Source of the DNA: Planctomycetota bacterium
GTDB lineage: Bacteria > Planctomycetota > Planctomycetia > Pirellulales > Pirellulaceae
Length of the DNA: 45,839 nucleotides
Reading direction: 5' to 3'
Assembly: GCA_027619595.1 (NCBI GenBank)
Contig: JAQCHP010000024.1
Coordinates: 1-45,839, forward strand
The position numbers were made by a program, and so were the translations under genes. The notes beneath the pieces were generated by a model. The model ran no database searches and had not been told where the DNA came from. It saw only the letters and a program-made list of their open reading frames with translations. Shown here piece after piece: positions 1 through 9,144 of this stretch (the stretch's first letter is position 1; each line of letters opens with the position of its first letter).

Positions 1-377
1 ATCCCCCTGTATCACAACCTCGGAGCACTACCCGAAAGGAAATTTACCCACGAATTCTTCTGAAGAGGCATAATAAAATGCCACACCAAAAGACCACGGA
101 CGAACTACTCATAAGTGCATTCAATCCTTTCTGAAGCATTGCCTACCGACGATGATTGTGGTCCTGATAGGGTGCCAAGTCCAGGTGAGTTTTGCCACCC
201 GGCACGCCACGCATCCTGGCGCGGAAAACCCAAGATGAAATGCAGCGAAACCGCCGAAGTGTTCGGAGACCGGCGCTTCCGCGCAATTCATAATAGCAGT
301 CAACGCTAGCTGCACTTCCAAGCTCTTCGCTGCCGGATCCGCCGCCTGCCGGCTTCCACGCAGCAATCGCCGAGGCG
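1..377. other. Left-edge stretch with no supported gene
   Basis: I see no convincing coding region here. The open frames are short, overlap one another on both strands, and partly shadow the neighbouring PLP enzyme. No tRNA-like cloverleaf, terminator hairpin or repeat stands out. The stretch lies downstream of the minus-strand PLP enzyme, so it may hold that gene's 3' untranslated region and part of a gene cut off by the window edge. Confidence 0.5.
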
Positions 378-1640
378 TTAGTCCCCCAATTGATGCAGAG
401 CCCGCTCCAATTGCTGCCACCGCTGTTCGAGACTACCGGTGTAGCCAACGGAGATTCGTACGAGCCCCGGCGAAATACCGGCTTTCTGGAGGTCGACCGC
501 AGACATTTCGCTTGACGTACTGCTGGCAGACACCGACATCAGCGTGTCAAAATACCCGAGACTCACGGCGATATAGCCAAACCGATCTTCGTTTTGCAGC
601 AGTTCCATGAACTTGTACGCCCGTTCGGTAGTTACCAAATCGACGCTCATCAAACCACCAAAACCAAAATCTGGATGGGCCAACATTTTCAGCAATTCGT
701 GTTGCGGATGGGACCTTAGCCCCGGGTAGACCACGTGGAAGCCTCGCTCTGCAAGTCGCTCACTCAGTACCAGCGCCCGCCGACTATGTTCCATCATTCG
801 CATCCCGAGATGGGGCAGGCGCAGGCTAATTTCAAACGCCACCCGCGGATCCATCGTTGGCCCCAGCAACATGAGGGCGCCGGTATGCAGGTCCATCAGG
901 CTGGCAATGAACTCTTGCGTGCCACAAATAGCGCCAGCGATAATATCGCTGGCTCCATTGATGAACTTGGTAACGCTATGCACAACGATGTCAGCACCAA
1001 GTTTTGCGGGCGCCAAGATGAGTGGGGAAAAGGTGTTGTCGACCACCAGTTGAGCACCGTATCGGTGGGCGATATCAGCTAGAACCGGGATATCAGCAAC
1101 TACCAGCGTCGGGTTTGAGATCGATTCGACGTAAACCAACTTGACTCCGCGTTGACACGCTGACTCAACGGCCACGTGGTCACTGATGTCGACAAAGGAC
1201 GTCGTCACACCTGCCTTGCGTGGAAGGAAGTCGTGAAAAAACGCGAATGTCCCGCCGTACAATGAATTGCCGGCCACAATTCGATCGCCGGGAACACAAC
1301 ATTGCAGCACGACGGCAGTAATCGCACTCATGCCACTGGCTGTACCGTAGGCCGCTGCTGTCCCTTCGATGGCGGCCAGTTCACGTCCCAAAACGTACAC
1401 AGTCGGGTTGAAATGTCGACCATAGAGGTAACATCCACCGGTTTCTGGTCCAAGTCGTCCCTGAAACATTTCAGGCAGGGTTCCGGCCGTCATTACGGTA
1501 AACGTGGTGCTTGCCTCGATCGACATATTCACACCGCCGTGTTCACCAAATTCGTGCCGCATCGCGGCGAGCGACTCCAACGGATGGAACGGGCGCTGGC
1601 GGTCCACCGGTGGAGTTTCCCCCGATATTGGAGTTTCCAT
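378..1640 (-). CDS. Cys/Met metabolism PLP-dependent enzyme (methionine gamma-lyase or O-acetylhomoserine sulfhydrylase type)
   Basis: A 420-residue fold-type I PLP enzyme of the Cys/Met metabolism family, which handles sulfur amino acids such as methionine, homocysteine or O-acetylhomoserine in the cytoplasm. Family marks are GRHFNPT near residue 74, the YGTASGMSAI segment near 97, VDNTFSPL around 200, and SVTKFINGASD, whose lysine should bind PLP. Length matches the usual 390-430 residues. The ATG start has a GGAG ribosome site six bases upstream. It is divergent from comM across a 281-base gap and appears monocistronic. Sequence alone does not separate gamma-lyase, cystathionine lyase and sulfhydrylase activities, so the family is firm and the exact reaction is not. 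Confidence 0.9.
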   Translation of the reverse strand: METPISGETPPVDRQRPFHPLESLAAMRHEFGEHGGVNMSIEASTTFTVMTAGTLPEMFQGRLGPETGGCYLYGRHFNPTVYVLGRELAAIEGTAAAYGTASGMSAITAVVLQCCVPGDRIVAGNSLYGGTFAFFHDFLPRKAGVTTSFVDISDHVAVESACQRGVKLVYVESISNPTLVVADIPVLADIAHRYGAQLVVDNTFSPLILAPAKLGADIVVHSVTKFINGASDIIAGAICGTQEFIASLMDLHTGALMLLGPTMDPRVAFEISLRLPHLGMRMMEHSRRALVLSERLAERGFHVVYPGLRSHPQHELLKMLAHPDFGFGGLMSVDLVTTERAYKFMELLQNEDRFGYIAVSLGYFDTLMSVSASSTSSEMSAVDLQKAGISPGLVRISVGYTGSLEQRWQQLERALHQLGD

Positions 1641-1921
1641 AGTTGCTCCGTTTCACAGTGTTTAGGGCGCACCTCAGACGACCAACGTCCCGGACGGACA
1701 CGAGTGACGCACACTCGTTGTTGCCGAGCCGTTGCTTCAGAATACCGCGAGGGGGGGTTGCGATACAGGCTACGCAGACCTTCCGCAAAAAAGCGGATTT
1801 CTTTTGGAAAATTGGTGTTCGGTTCTCGCGCAGACAACGTCTTGGAGAAGGACCAAGGTCCACACTTTCTGGGCCGACCGGTCGTATCTTCCACAAATCG
1901 ACCCGAGACTGGAACCGACAC

Positions 1922-3463
1922 ATGCTGGCAAAACTAAAGACGTATTCCCTGTTGGGCATTGACGCCGTACCGGTCGAGGTGGAAGTGGATGTATCTGCTT
2001 CGGCTCTGCCGAAGACGATTCTAGTTGGATTGCCGGAAGCTGCGGTCCGAGAGAGTACCCATCGCGTCGAGCGGGCGTTGGTTAATTCGGGCTATGCGCG
2101 ACCTCAAGACCGAGTCGTCATCAATCTAGCGCCGGCGGAACTTCCCAAGCAGGCCGCCACGTTCGATTTGCCGATTACGCTGGGGGTACTTGTAGGAAGT
2201 GGACAGCTACAGTCCGACCTTTTGGAAAAGTACGCCGTTGTGGGTGAATTGTCGCTTGAGGGCCACACTCGACCGGCACGGGGTGCCCTCTCGATGGCGA
2301 TCAAGACGGCCGAGGATCCGCAGTTGCTTGGACTGATCGTGCCAGTGGCAAGCGCCGCCGAGGCGGCTGTCGTCGAAGATATTGACGTAATTGCGGTATC
2401 GAGCCTTACCGAGGCCGTTGCATTTCTGTCGGGGGAATTGGAAATAACACCTACACCATCTCGACTCGATCGGTTATTCGAAACGTTTTCACATTACGAC
2501 GTCGATTTTTCGGATGTACGCGGCCAGGAAATGGCCAAAAGGGCAATTACTATTGCAGCGGCCGGCGCACACAATATCCTCATGATGGGCCCCCCCGGTT
2601 CCGGAAAGTCGATGCTGGCGAATCGAGTGCCTACGATCCTACCGGCCCTTCAGCCGAACGAATCGATCGAAACCACACGCATCTACTCCGCCATGGGGCG
2701 GCTCCAACCGGGACAACCGCTTATGGCGCGGCGACCGTTTCGATCACCTCATCATACCATTAGTGACGCTGGGCTCGTGGGAGGTGGTAGCACACCTTCA
2801 CCGGGAGAAATTAGTCTGTCACACAATGGTGTGCTCTTCTTGGATGAACTTCCCGAATTTAATCGCCGTACGCTGGAAGTCATGCGGCAGCCACTTGAAG
2901 ATGGTGTTGTCACGATTTCTCGCGCACTCGCAAGCACTACTTTTCCCGCCGATTTTATGTTGGTAGCGGCACTTAATCCTTGCCCCTGCGGATATCGTAA
3001 CGACCCTCGCCGCGGCTGCCATTGCCAAGGCCAACAAATTGAACGCTACATGAACAAAATAAGCGGACCCTTGATTGATCGAATCGATATCCATATCGAA
3101 GTGCCAGCCGTTGACGTTCACGACCTGTCGTCCACGATGACCGGAACGAGCAGCCTAGAAATGCGTTCCCATGTCGAACAGGCACGTGCGCGGCAAAATA
3201 CGCGGTTCGCCGAATGTCCAAGGAAATGTAACGCGCAGATGTCGGCGCGGCAATTGCGAACCTTCTGCCGCATCTCCGGCAAATGTCTCAATCTATTGAA
3301 GACGAATGTGAACGAGTTGGGCCTTTCGGCCCGCGCACACGACAAGATACTTCGGGTCGCGCGCACCATTGCGGATCTCGACGGGACAGAAGAAATTACC
3401 GAAGAGAGTATATCAGAGGCAATCAACTACCAAATGTTGGACCGAAAACTCTGGTCCGCTTAG
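1922..3463 (+). CDS. comM: ComM/YifB family Mg-chelatase-like AAA+ ATPase
   Basis: A 513-residue protein of the ComM (YifB) family. ComM is a hexameric helicase that promotes branch migration when incoming DNA is integrated during natural transformation. The N-terminal Lon-substrate-binding-like domain begins MLAKLKTYSLLGIDA, the classic ComM start. The AAA+ core shows Walker A GPPGSGKSMLANR and Walker B GVLFLDELPEF. A cysteine-rich NPCPCGY...CHC loop and the Mg-chelatase C-terminal domain follow. The frame stays open 93 codons further upstream, but that extension matches nothing in the family and lies in the divergent promoter gap, so I start at 1922. The ribosome site there is weak. Confidence 0.93.
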   Translation: MLAKLKTYSLLGIDAVPVEVEVDVSASALPKTILVGLPEAAVRESTHRVERALVNSGYARPQDRVVINLAPAELPKQAATFDLPITLGVLVGSGQLQSDLLEKYAVVGELSLEGHTRPARGALSMAIKTAEDPQLLGLIVPVASAAEAAVVEDIDVIAVSSLTEAVAFLSGELEITPTPSRLDRLFETFSHYDVDFSDVRGQEMAKRAITIAAAGAHNILMMGPPGSGKSMLANRVPTILPALQPNESIETTRIYSAMGRLQPGQPLMARRPFRSPHHTISDAGLVGGGSTPSPGEISLSHNGVLFLDELPEFNRRTLEVMRQPLEDGVVTISRALASTTFPADFMLVAALNPCPCGYRNDPRRGCHCQGQQIERYMNKISGPLIDRIDIHIEVPAVDVHDLSSTMTGTSSLEMRSHVEQARARQNTRFAECPRKCNAQMSARQLRTFCRISGKCLNLLKTNVNELGLSARAHDKILRVARTIADLDGTEEITEESISEAINYQMLDRKLWSA

Positions 3464-3821
3464 TCTTTCGGTGGAATACGATTCCAAGCCAGAATTACAA
3501 AGTTCGTCGCCACGCCACGACGGGCCGGATGGTGAAATGTGTCGCACCGAGGCAAGCTCAGATTCTTTTTTCTGCCATTCGCGTACCGTTCTGGGAACAG
3601 TTTCGCGATGCGTCGATCAACGATCAGTTGCGGTACACACCCAACTACGCAAATGCCACTTCCGGAGGGTGCAGTGGAATTTTTTGTTGAAATGTGGTAT
3701 CAGTGGGGTTCGGCGAAAAAGCGAGGGGTTGATAGTTCCGATCGCCGGCTCCAGATTTTCGCTTGGTTTTTCCCTAACGTCGCCCGTTCTATTCTGTTTT
3801 GCTGATAAAGGAAATCGAGTC
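3464..3821. other. Intergenic gap between comM and the DUF937 gene
   Basis: No gene is supported in these 358 bases. The right end carries the AAAGGA ribosome site of the next gene, about 3808-3813. A loose inverted pair GCGAAAA / TTTTCGC flanks a roughly 40-base spacer near 3713-3764, too far apart to call a terminator. A promoter for the downstream gene is expected here but I cannot place one with confidence. Confidence 0.4.
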
Positions 3822-4433
3822 ATGGCCTCACTATTTGAAGTCCTTGCCAGTCAGTTGGGCGGCTCTGCCGCCGATACCATCAGCCGCCAACTTGGCACGG
3901 ACCAGCGGCAGACCAAGACGGCTATTGCCGCTTCCATTCCGTCGTTAATTGAAGCTCTGTCCCGGTAAGCAGCGAAGCCAGGCGGTGCAGACAGTCTGCA
4001 CAATGCGATTGGCAGGGACCACGATGGGAGCCTGCTCGATAGCCTCAATGACTACATCGGGGGCGCCAGCCCAACTCCTTCCAAGGCAGCGTCGGGCGGG
4101 AAAATACTCGACCATGTCTTGGGACAAAAAAGGGGAAATGTTGAATCGGGAATCAGCCAAATGAGTGGTATGGATGCGGCATCCGTGAGCAAACTCTTGG
4201 CGATGCTGGCACCCCTCGTGATGGGGGCATTAGGGAAAAGCCAGAGATCACAAAAATTGGATCCCTCGCAATTGAACGACTACCTCCAGCAGCAGCGCAA
4301 GACGTTTCAAACGGGCGATCCAAGCCAGGCCAGTATCTTCGGTAAAATGCTCGACCAAGATGGCGATGGCGATTTCGACGCCAGTGACATGATGCGGTTG
4401 GGGTCGTCCATCATGGGGAGACTGTTTAAGTAA
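3822..4433 (+). pseudogene. DUF937 family protein interrupted by one in-frame TAA at 3966-3968
   Basis: From the ATG at 3822, preceded by AAAGGA, the frame encodes 48 residues typical of a DUF937 N-terminus (MASLFEVLASQLGG...IPSLIEALSR) and then meets TAA at 3966-3968. The same frame continues without any shift as AAKPGGADSLHNAIGRDHDG, the normal next block of the family, and stays open to TAA at 4431-4433. The total would be about 203 codons, matching a full-length protein. The C-terminal part has a glycine/leucine-rich helical region and an EF-hand-like DQDGDGDFDASD loop near 4366-4401. So the gene is intact apart from one nonsense codon, consistent with a single substitution in AAA, CAA or GAA. 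It could be a recent pseudogene, a sequencing error, readthrough, or two polypeptides, the second perhaps starting at the ATG at 4161. DUF937 function is unknown. Confidence 0.8.
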
Positions 4434-4499
4434 CCGTATCTTACTAAGGGTGTCATGGGCAGTTTTCAGGACCCGCCCAAAAAAGCCGCAACCAACCTT

Positions 4500-4528
4500 C
4501 CCGTAACTCAATCGGTATGGGTTACGGG
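4500..4528. repeat. Inverted repeat CCCGTAAC / GTTACGGG between convergent genes
   Basis: Perfect 8-base arms at 4500-4507 and 4521-4528 enclose a 13-base loop, directly after the stop of the minus-strand kinase and 66 bases past the end of the DUF937 gene. A palindrome GTTACGTAAC follows at 4533-4542 inside the kinase C-terminus, so the GTTAC word occurs three times. The position suits a bidirectional terminator, but no adjacent U-tract is visible, so that role is only inferred. Confidence 0.35.
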
Positions 4529-5569
4529 TTACGTTACGTAACTTTGAAGAACCGACTTCATCAATGCAGGCTGCGCAGTTCCGGTCGTCCCTAGTTGGTG
4601 GACCACAACGTGACCCGCCAGCACCGCCATCTGGATTGCTTCTTCGAGATTTCCACCGGCAGCGCGAGTCAAGGTAAAGGTGGCTGTAACTGCATCCCCG
4701 GCCCCGACAACGTCGATCGGCCCCTCGACCGGAGGACTTGGTACATACCACGAATCGCCACTTCGAGATGCCGCCACGATACCGAGTTCGGCCATCGTCA
4801 CACAAACATCCAGCTTGTTGCGTTGGGCCAAATTTGCAGCGGCGGTGCGCGTTGTCGCTAGATCAGATGCTGTTCCGCCGCCTTCACCCAGCAAATTCTG
4901 TAGCTCATTACGATTCATTTTCCAGGTTACCGGAGGAAATCGCCGCAATCCACTCCGGCTATCTGCCACCACAACAAGCTCCGGCGAATCTGCCAACACA
5001 TGCTGAAGATCTATCAGTAATTCGTCGGTTACGACACCGACATTAGGAGTATCACATTGATCGAGCACAATTACACCATCAACGGATCGCTGCACAAGGC
5101 TCCGCAATGAAGTGCCGGTCAAACGCGAAACCTCTGATGGTGTTGGTGTCCAATTCTTAATGTCGATACGGTTGAGTTCTTGTGGCGGACCCATCGCCGT
5201 AACTGACATGGGCTTCGTGTAGGTAAAAGTACGTCGAGCGGCAGTTTGGTGAAAATGGTCCAACTGAACTCCAGGCATTTTGCTCAACTGATCGTGAAGC
5301 TCCCAACCCTCTCCGTCGAAGCCAAAAAATCCCACAGGGTGTATCTCCCGCACCCCCAAAGCGACAAGGTTATTCACTATGGTGCCACAACCTCCGGGCT
5401 GTGGGCGGACTTGGACAACGTTCCATACCGGCAAACCGGTTTCTTGCGAAATTTCTTGTCGGCGAAAGTCGATCTCAAGATAGCGATCCAAGCAAAAGTC
5501 ACCGACAACCACGATCCGCATTTGGCGAAAGGTGGCAACAAACTCCTCGAAACGCGTCAGGGATAACAT
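4529..5569 (-). CDS. PfkB-family sugar kinase, RfaE/HldE kinase-domain-like
   Basis: A 346-residue ribokinase/PfkB-fold protein most like the kinase half of HldE (RfaE), which phosphorylates heptose 7-phosphate. RIVVVGDFCLDRYLEID near residue 18 matches the RfaE opening, PGGCGTIVNNLVALGV is the substrate/lid region, and DVVGAGDAVTATF near 295 is PfkB signature 2 with the catalytic aspartate in GAGD. No nucleotidyltransferase domain follows, unlike bifunctional HldE. The gene starts 11 bases after the upstream DHS-like gene, so the two are almost certainly co-transcribed and may act in one pathway. No heptose genes are nearby, so I do not assign heptose as substrate. The ribosome site is weak. 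Confidence 0.8.
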   Translation of the reverse strand: MLSLTRFEEFVATFRQMRIVVVGDFCLDRYLEIDFRRQEISQETGLPVWNVVQVRPQPGGCGTIVNNLVALGVREIHPVGFFGFDGEGWELHDQLSKMPGVQLDHFHQTAARRTFTYTKPMSVTAMGPPQELNRIDIKNWTPTPSEVSRLTGTSLRSLVQRSVDGVIVLDQCDTPNVGVVTDELLIDLQHVLADSPELVVVADSRSGLRRFPPVTWKMNRNELQNLLGEGGGTASDLATTRTAAANLAQRNKLDVCVTMAELGIVAASRSGDSWYVPSPPVEGPIDVVGAGDAVTATFTLTRAAGGNLEEAIQMAVLAGHVVVHQLGTTGTAQPALMKSVLQSYVT

Positions 5570-5580
5570 GCTAAATCACG

Positions 5581-6690
5581 CTATTTACAGAGGCGGTGGT
5601 ACAAATGGTGCAAGAACAAAAGATTATCGCAGCAAAGATACTGCATCTGACCGCCCATTCGCGAATACGACTTACAGAACCGCAAATAATAGGCTGGATT
5701 TGTCGCGGGGGGCTCGCCGACCGTCCAATCCCACCCTCCTCCGTCTTGCAAGTCGACGACACAAATATAATGACCCGACAGAACCGGTCGTCCGTGCTGC
5801 AAGCGGAGGTTATTCACACAACTCACACTCTTCTCAAATACTTGCGGGCCCATAATCGCCGATCCGACCGACAAAACAACCCCGTCTTCTAAATTTTCGA
5901 CGGCTTGGCCGAAGCGAGCGAAATCCACTGCTGAGGCTCGTCCTAAAGCTCCGCCTTGATACATCGGATGCGTGGCGATAATGTCGTAGCCGATCCCCGG
6001 ATGGACAGTCAGCGGAACATCGAATTCGATGGCAGCCCGAAGAATGGACGAGTCTTTGCGGACGTGTGGCACGGACCATACTCCGTCGGGCAGCTGGTGC
6101 TCAATGAGCGACTGCAACAAGTCAGCTCGAGCTGGCGTGCGTGGGTCGGCTGGCAATTCTTGGATCTGCCGGCGCAAATCATCCGCGGATGGAACGCAGA
6201 TCTGGTCTTCTTGGATCATTCGTCCCAAGGACTCTCCATACCCTGCGCCGCACAGATTCCCGACCAACACTGCCATATTCTGATATTTGCCGGTCTCATC
6301 CCAAGTTCCAAAGCACCCGGTTGCTACGTTGTCTCGCACACTTTCCGTCGATTGCCCAAAATAGGCAAATTCCCAATCATGAATGGTTCCCGCTCCATTG
6401 GTAGCCAAATGGTTGACCCAGCCTTGCGCGAGCAGTTGCTGAACGATCAAACCGGCTCCGTTTTTTACCAGATGGGCACCGTAGATGAGCGACACGGTGG
6501 CATCACGCGCACGAGCTCGTCGCACTCGCTTTACACACTCGTCGAGATGTCGATTCGTCTCCTCCGACAAAGGGGCAGGGTCGGTGTCTGGCAGGACGAG
6601 AATGTCGTCAATCTTTGCGATACTGCTGCGCGTTCGCACGGGATAAACCCGCACATGCTTCAGATCGAGCTGCGTTGAGATTCTATTCAC
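5581..6690 (-). CDS. Deoxyhypusine-synthase-like conserved protein of unknown function
   Basis: About 369 residues. The segment from about residue 70 to 136 reads GAHLVKNGAG, NGAGTIHDWEFA and GTWDETGKYQNMA. These resemble the NAD-binding core of the deoxyhypusine synthase (DHS) fold, where GAHxxKxG and NGAGxIHDxE are typical. Bacteria lack eIF5A, so bacterial relatives have other, mostly undetermined functions; some DHS-like proteins are homospermidine synthases. A later stretch, VPLTVHPGIGYDI, also fits the fold. The C-terminus is cysteine- and tyrosine-rich and does not look like the eukaryotic enzyme. There is no in-frame ATG near the start: the frame opens with TTG at 6702 and GTG at 6690, and I choose GTG. 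It is the first gene of a two-gene unit with the PfkB kinase. Confidence 0.7.
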   Translation of the reverse strand: MNRISTQLDLKHVRVYPVRTRSSIAKIDDILVLPDTDPAPLSEETNRHLDECVKRVRRARARDATVSLIYGAHLVKNGAGLIVQQLLAQGWVNHLATNGAGTIHDWEFAYFGQSTESVRDNVATGCFGTWDETGKYQNMAVLVGNLCGAGYGESLGRMIQEDQICVPSADDLRRQIQELPADPRTPARADLLQSLIEHQLPDGVWSVPHVRKDSSILRAAIEFDVPLTVHPGIGYDIIATHPMYQGGALGRASAVDFARFGQAVENLEDGVVLSVGSAIMGPQVFEKSVSCVNNLRLQHGRPVLSGHYICVVDLQDGGGWDWTVGEPPATNPAYYLRFCKSYSRMGGQMQYLCCDNLLFLHHLYHRLCK

Positions 6691-6770
6691 TTTCGCCGCC
6701 AAGTGGTTGAGATTTACGCGAATTTAAGACCGATCCCATCGATATCGCGTGCGAGTGGTTCGCCTTCGAC

Positions 6771-7868
6771 TTATCGAAACCCTGCGGACCTTCGCGTCGC
6801 GGCCGCCACGAAGATCACCAGCAATGAAGCCGATACCGCTGGTTCTGGAACCGATTGTATCGCCGAATGGAAGTCAGCACTATCGCCTGTCCACCCGTCG
6901 TAGAGAATTCCTACGTCAGCGCCATCAACCGAACCGTCCCCGTTGAGGTCCGCCGTACTGTTGACAAGCCCCCAAGCGGAGAATAGCAATCCAAGGTCGG
7001 CGCCATCGATACCTCCGTCATCATTAAGGTCACCTAGCAGATTGAAACCGATGATCGGCAGCCCGGTATCCGCAAGTAGGGCCAAGTCAAGCTGGCTAAT
7101 GCTATATCTGCTCCCGCGAAGGAATTGAACACCATTCATGAGATCGCCCAAGAGATCGGTGCCAGGATTCGGTGCGAAATTTCCGATATGGCTGGGAACA
7201 CCAACCGTAATCGGAACTGGTCCGCCATATTCTCGTTGCGCGTTCGCGCCCACAAAATAGAGATGGTCACCGTCAGTTGCCACCTCGGCATCAAAGGTCG
7301 ACATGTAGTCTCCAGGTAAGTTACCCAATGCATCGAGCCATCCATTGATACCTAACGCGTGCCCCAATTCGTGCAAGATCACACTCATCGCATCGGTCCG
7401 TAAACTGGGTACAGGCGCGGTCCGGGTCAGAGGATCTGGGTCGAACCAAAGTTCGTTGTTGGCATATCCGGGGTTGAAAGTGATTTCGACATCGAAGGCC
7501 GTACTATTAGGATCGATTCCCGTTTGCATTTTGGCCGCTGCGCCCATCTCATAGAGAAAGAAACCGTCTACCGTACCAACGAACGACGACGTCAGACTTC
7601 GTCCGGTAGCGCGGGGGACCGTCGTGTCGGAGACCACAAGTATTTCCAAACTCCCGAACGATTCTTCGAAGTGCGAACTCCACTCGTTGGCGGCCGCGAG
7701 AATATGGGCATTGAGACTGCTGGTCAAGCTATTCAGACTTCCCGTTGGATCTTGATACGAGATCTGGAAGGTTGTCGCCGCAGCGCCGAACCGGGCGAAA
7801 GTAAGCATGGCGACCGAACACGTCAATCCAGAGATCATCCGCCAAATTGCCGTACGATTGAAATTCAC
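6771..7868 (-). CDS. Secreted zinc-metalloprotease-like protein with dockerin-like repeats and PEP-CTERM tail
   Basis: A 365-residue exported protein. The start is a GTG at 7868 with a perfect GGGAGG six bases upstream; the frame is open further up, but those codons look non-coding. A signal peptide (SGLTCSVAMLTFARFGAAA) ends near residue 30. The catalytic region has MSVILHELGHALGINGW, a HExxHxxG zinc motif in which the usual third histidine position is glycine. Residues about 290-340 carry two DLNDDGGIDGADLG / DLNGDGSVDGADVG calcium-loop repeats like a type I dockerin. The C-terminus is VPEP followed by a hydrophobic stretch and TRR, a PEP-CTERM sorting tail. Probably surface-sorted. Protease activity is inferred from the motif only. 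Confidence 0.8.
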   Translation of the reverse strand: MNFNRTAIWRMISGLTCSVAMLTFARFGAAATTFQISYQDPTGSLNSLTSSLNAHILAAANEWSSHFEESFGSLEILVVSDTTVPRATGRSLTSSFVGTVDGFFLYEMGAAAKMQTGIDPNSTAFDVEITFNPGYANNELWFDPDPLTRTAPVPSLRTDAMSVILHELGHALGINGWLDALGNLPGDYMSTFDAEVATDGDHLYFVGANAQREYGGPVPITVGVPSHIGNFAPNPGTDLLGDLMNGVQFLRGSRYSISQLDLALLADTGLPIIGFNLLGDLNDDGGIDGADLGLLFSAWGLVNSTADLNGDGSVDGADVGILYDGWTGDSADFHSAIQSVPEPAVSASLLVIFVAAATRRSAGFR

Positions 7869-8132
7869 CAAAAGCCTCCCAACATGAACCCACCTCCCCA
7901 TTCTAGTTAAGGGGAGGGGATTGATCAAAGCCCTCGGCCGAGCGACCCACCCCCAAGGTATCGGTGTCAAATTCCAAGCAATCGCTCCAACCCGACCCCC
8001 AGCATGGTTTTGGGGAAGCGATTGCATGCGAACAGTTATCCGTAGCGGTACGATCCGATGGGCTAGACTTGAGCAAGCTACTTTGGGTCTTCAACTAGTT
8101 CCTTTCAGGGCGCCAACTCCAGGTGGATCTCC

Positions 8133-9092
8133 ATGATGCCCCGTTTTCAAACTCTTTTTTTCGCGGACGCGTACCCAGTAGTCGGGTTGGCGCTCCTATC
8201 GATTACGTTCGTTGCGAACGTAGTGACTCTGCGAACGGCAAACGCGTATGACATCGAAAGCTTTGCCGAACCGAACCGTCGGGTGGACTTGGCGGCCAAT
8301 GAACCGGGTGTGGTCGATGCACTACACGTTAAGGAAGGGGATACGGTAAATACCGATCAGTTGCTGGCTTCACTTGATGTCGAGGTATTGCAATCACAAA
8401 TGGATGTATTTCAGTTCCGCGCCAGAGCGACTGGGGGTATTGAATCGGCCTCAGCTGAACTCAATCTACGCCAGCGACGACTGGAAACGATTCAGGAGCT
8501 TGATGCGCGTGGACATGCCAACCAGGCGGAACTGCAGCGGGCATTGGCCGACGTGCAAATTGCCAAGGCGTCACTCCAGAACGTCTTAGACGAACAAAAA
8601 GTCATGAATCTCGAAGCGGAACGTGTCGCACGCCAAATACGCCGACGACAGGTATACTCACCCATCGACGGAGTGGTGATTAAAGTCCACAGGCAACTCG
8701 GTGAATCGGTACCCATGAATCAGCCGGAAGTAATTACTGTCGCACAGCTCGATCCCCTACGAATCCACTTTCCGGTCTCGGCGGCAGATTCCGTAAGACT
8801 CAAGAACGGTCAACGTGTTCAAATTCGGTTTCCAGAACTCGATGCCTCACGTACCGGCCAGGTCGAATTGGTATCGCCAGTTATGGACGCCAAAAGTAGC
8901 ACCGTGAGCGTAACTGTCTTGGTTGAAAACAAGCGGGAGCCATTGATTGCCGGTACCCGATGCATCCTAGACATCAGCGGAACGCTCTCCCCAGACACTG
9001 ATGGTGAGCCGATTGCCGACGACGTGCTCCGGAAGCGGACCGAAAGGCAACGCGAGATGCGCAAGACCAGTCTCCCATCCTCAGCACGTTAG
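8133..9092 (+). CDS. Membrane-fusion (HlyD/RND-type) periplasmic adaptor protein
   Basis: A 319-residue adaptor that would link an inner-membrane exporter to an outer-membrane channel. One N-terminal hydrophobic segment (VVGLALLSITFVANVVTL) serves as signal or anchor. The biotinyl-lipoyl halves are around residues 55-85 (EPGVVDALHVKEGDTV) and 175-190 (YSPIDGVVIKVHRQLGESV), flanking a coiled-coil hairpin at about 90-165. A beta-barrel follows. The ATG at 8133 has AGGTGG six bases upstream. No transporter gene is adjacent, so its partner is unknown. It is divergent from the metalloprotease gene. Confidence 0.85.
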   Translation: MMPRFQTLFFADAYPVVGLALLSITFVANVVTLRTANAYDIESFAEPNRRVDLAANEPGVVDALHVKEGDTVNTDQLLASLDVEVLQSQMDVFQFRARATGGIESASAELNLRQRRLETIQELDARGHANQAELQRALADVQIAKASLQNVLDEQKVMNLEAERVARQIRRRQVYSPIDGVVIKVHRQLGESVPMNQPEVITVAQLDPLRIHFPVSAADSVRLKNGQRVQIRFPELDASRTGQVELVSPVMDAKSSTVSVTVLVENKREPLIAGTRCILDISGTLSPDTDGEPIADDVLRKRTERQREMRKTSLPSSAR

Positions 9093-9144
9093 TCACTTGC
9101 TGGAAGTGCCGTGACGGGTTCTCCGTTCGACGGTACGGCACAGT

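Noticed and set aside
115-309. 64-codon plus-strand frame near the left edge
   Set aside because: No ribosome site, no recognisable sequence, and overlapping frames on the other strand of similar quality.
1643-1921. 93-codon N-terminal extension of comM
   Set aside because: The ComM family starts at the MLAKLKTYSLLGIDA block at 1922; the upstream codons are rich in Arg/Ser/Thr, match no domain and occupy the divergent promoter gap.
3966-3968. Selenocysteine or pyrrolysine recoding in the DUF937 gene
   Set aside because: The codon is TAA; those amino acids use TGA and TAG, so recoding of that kind does not apply.
4529-5569. Naming the kinase hldE/rfaE
   Set aside because: Only the kinase half is present and no heptose pathway genes are nearby, so the symbol would over-claim.
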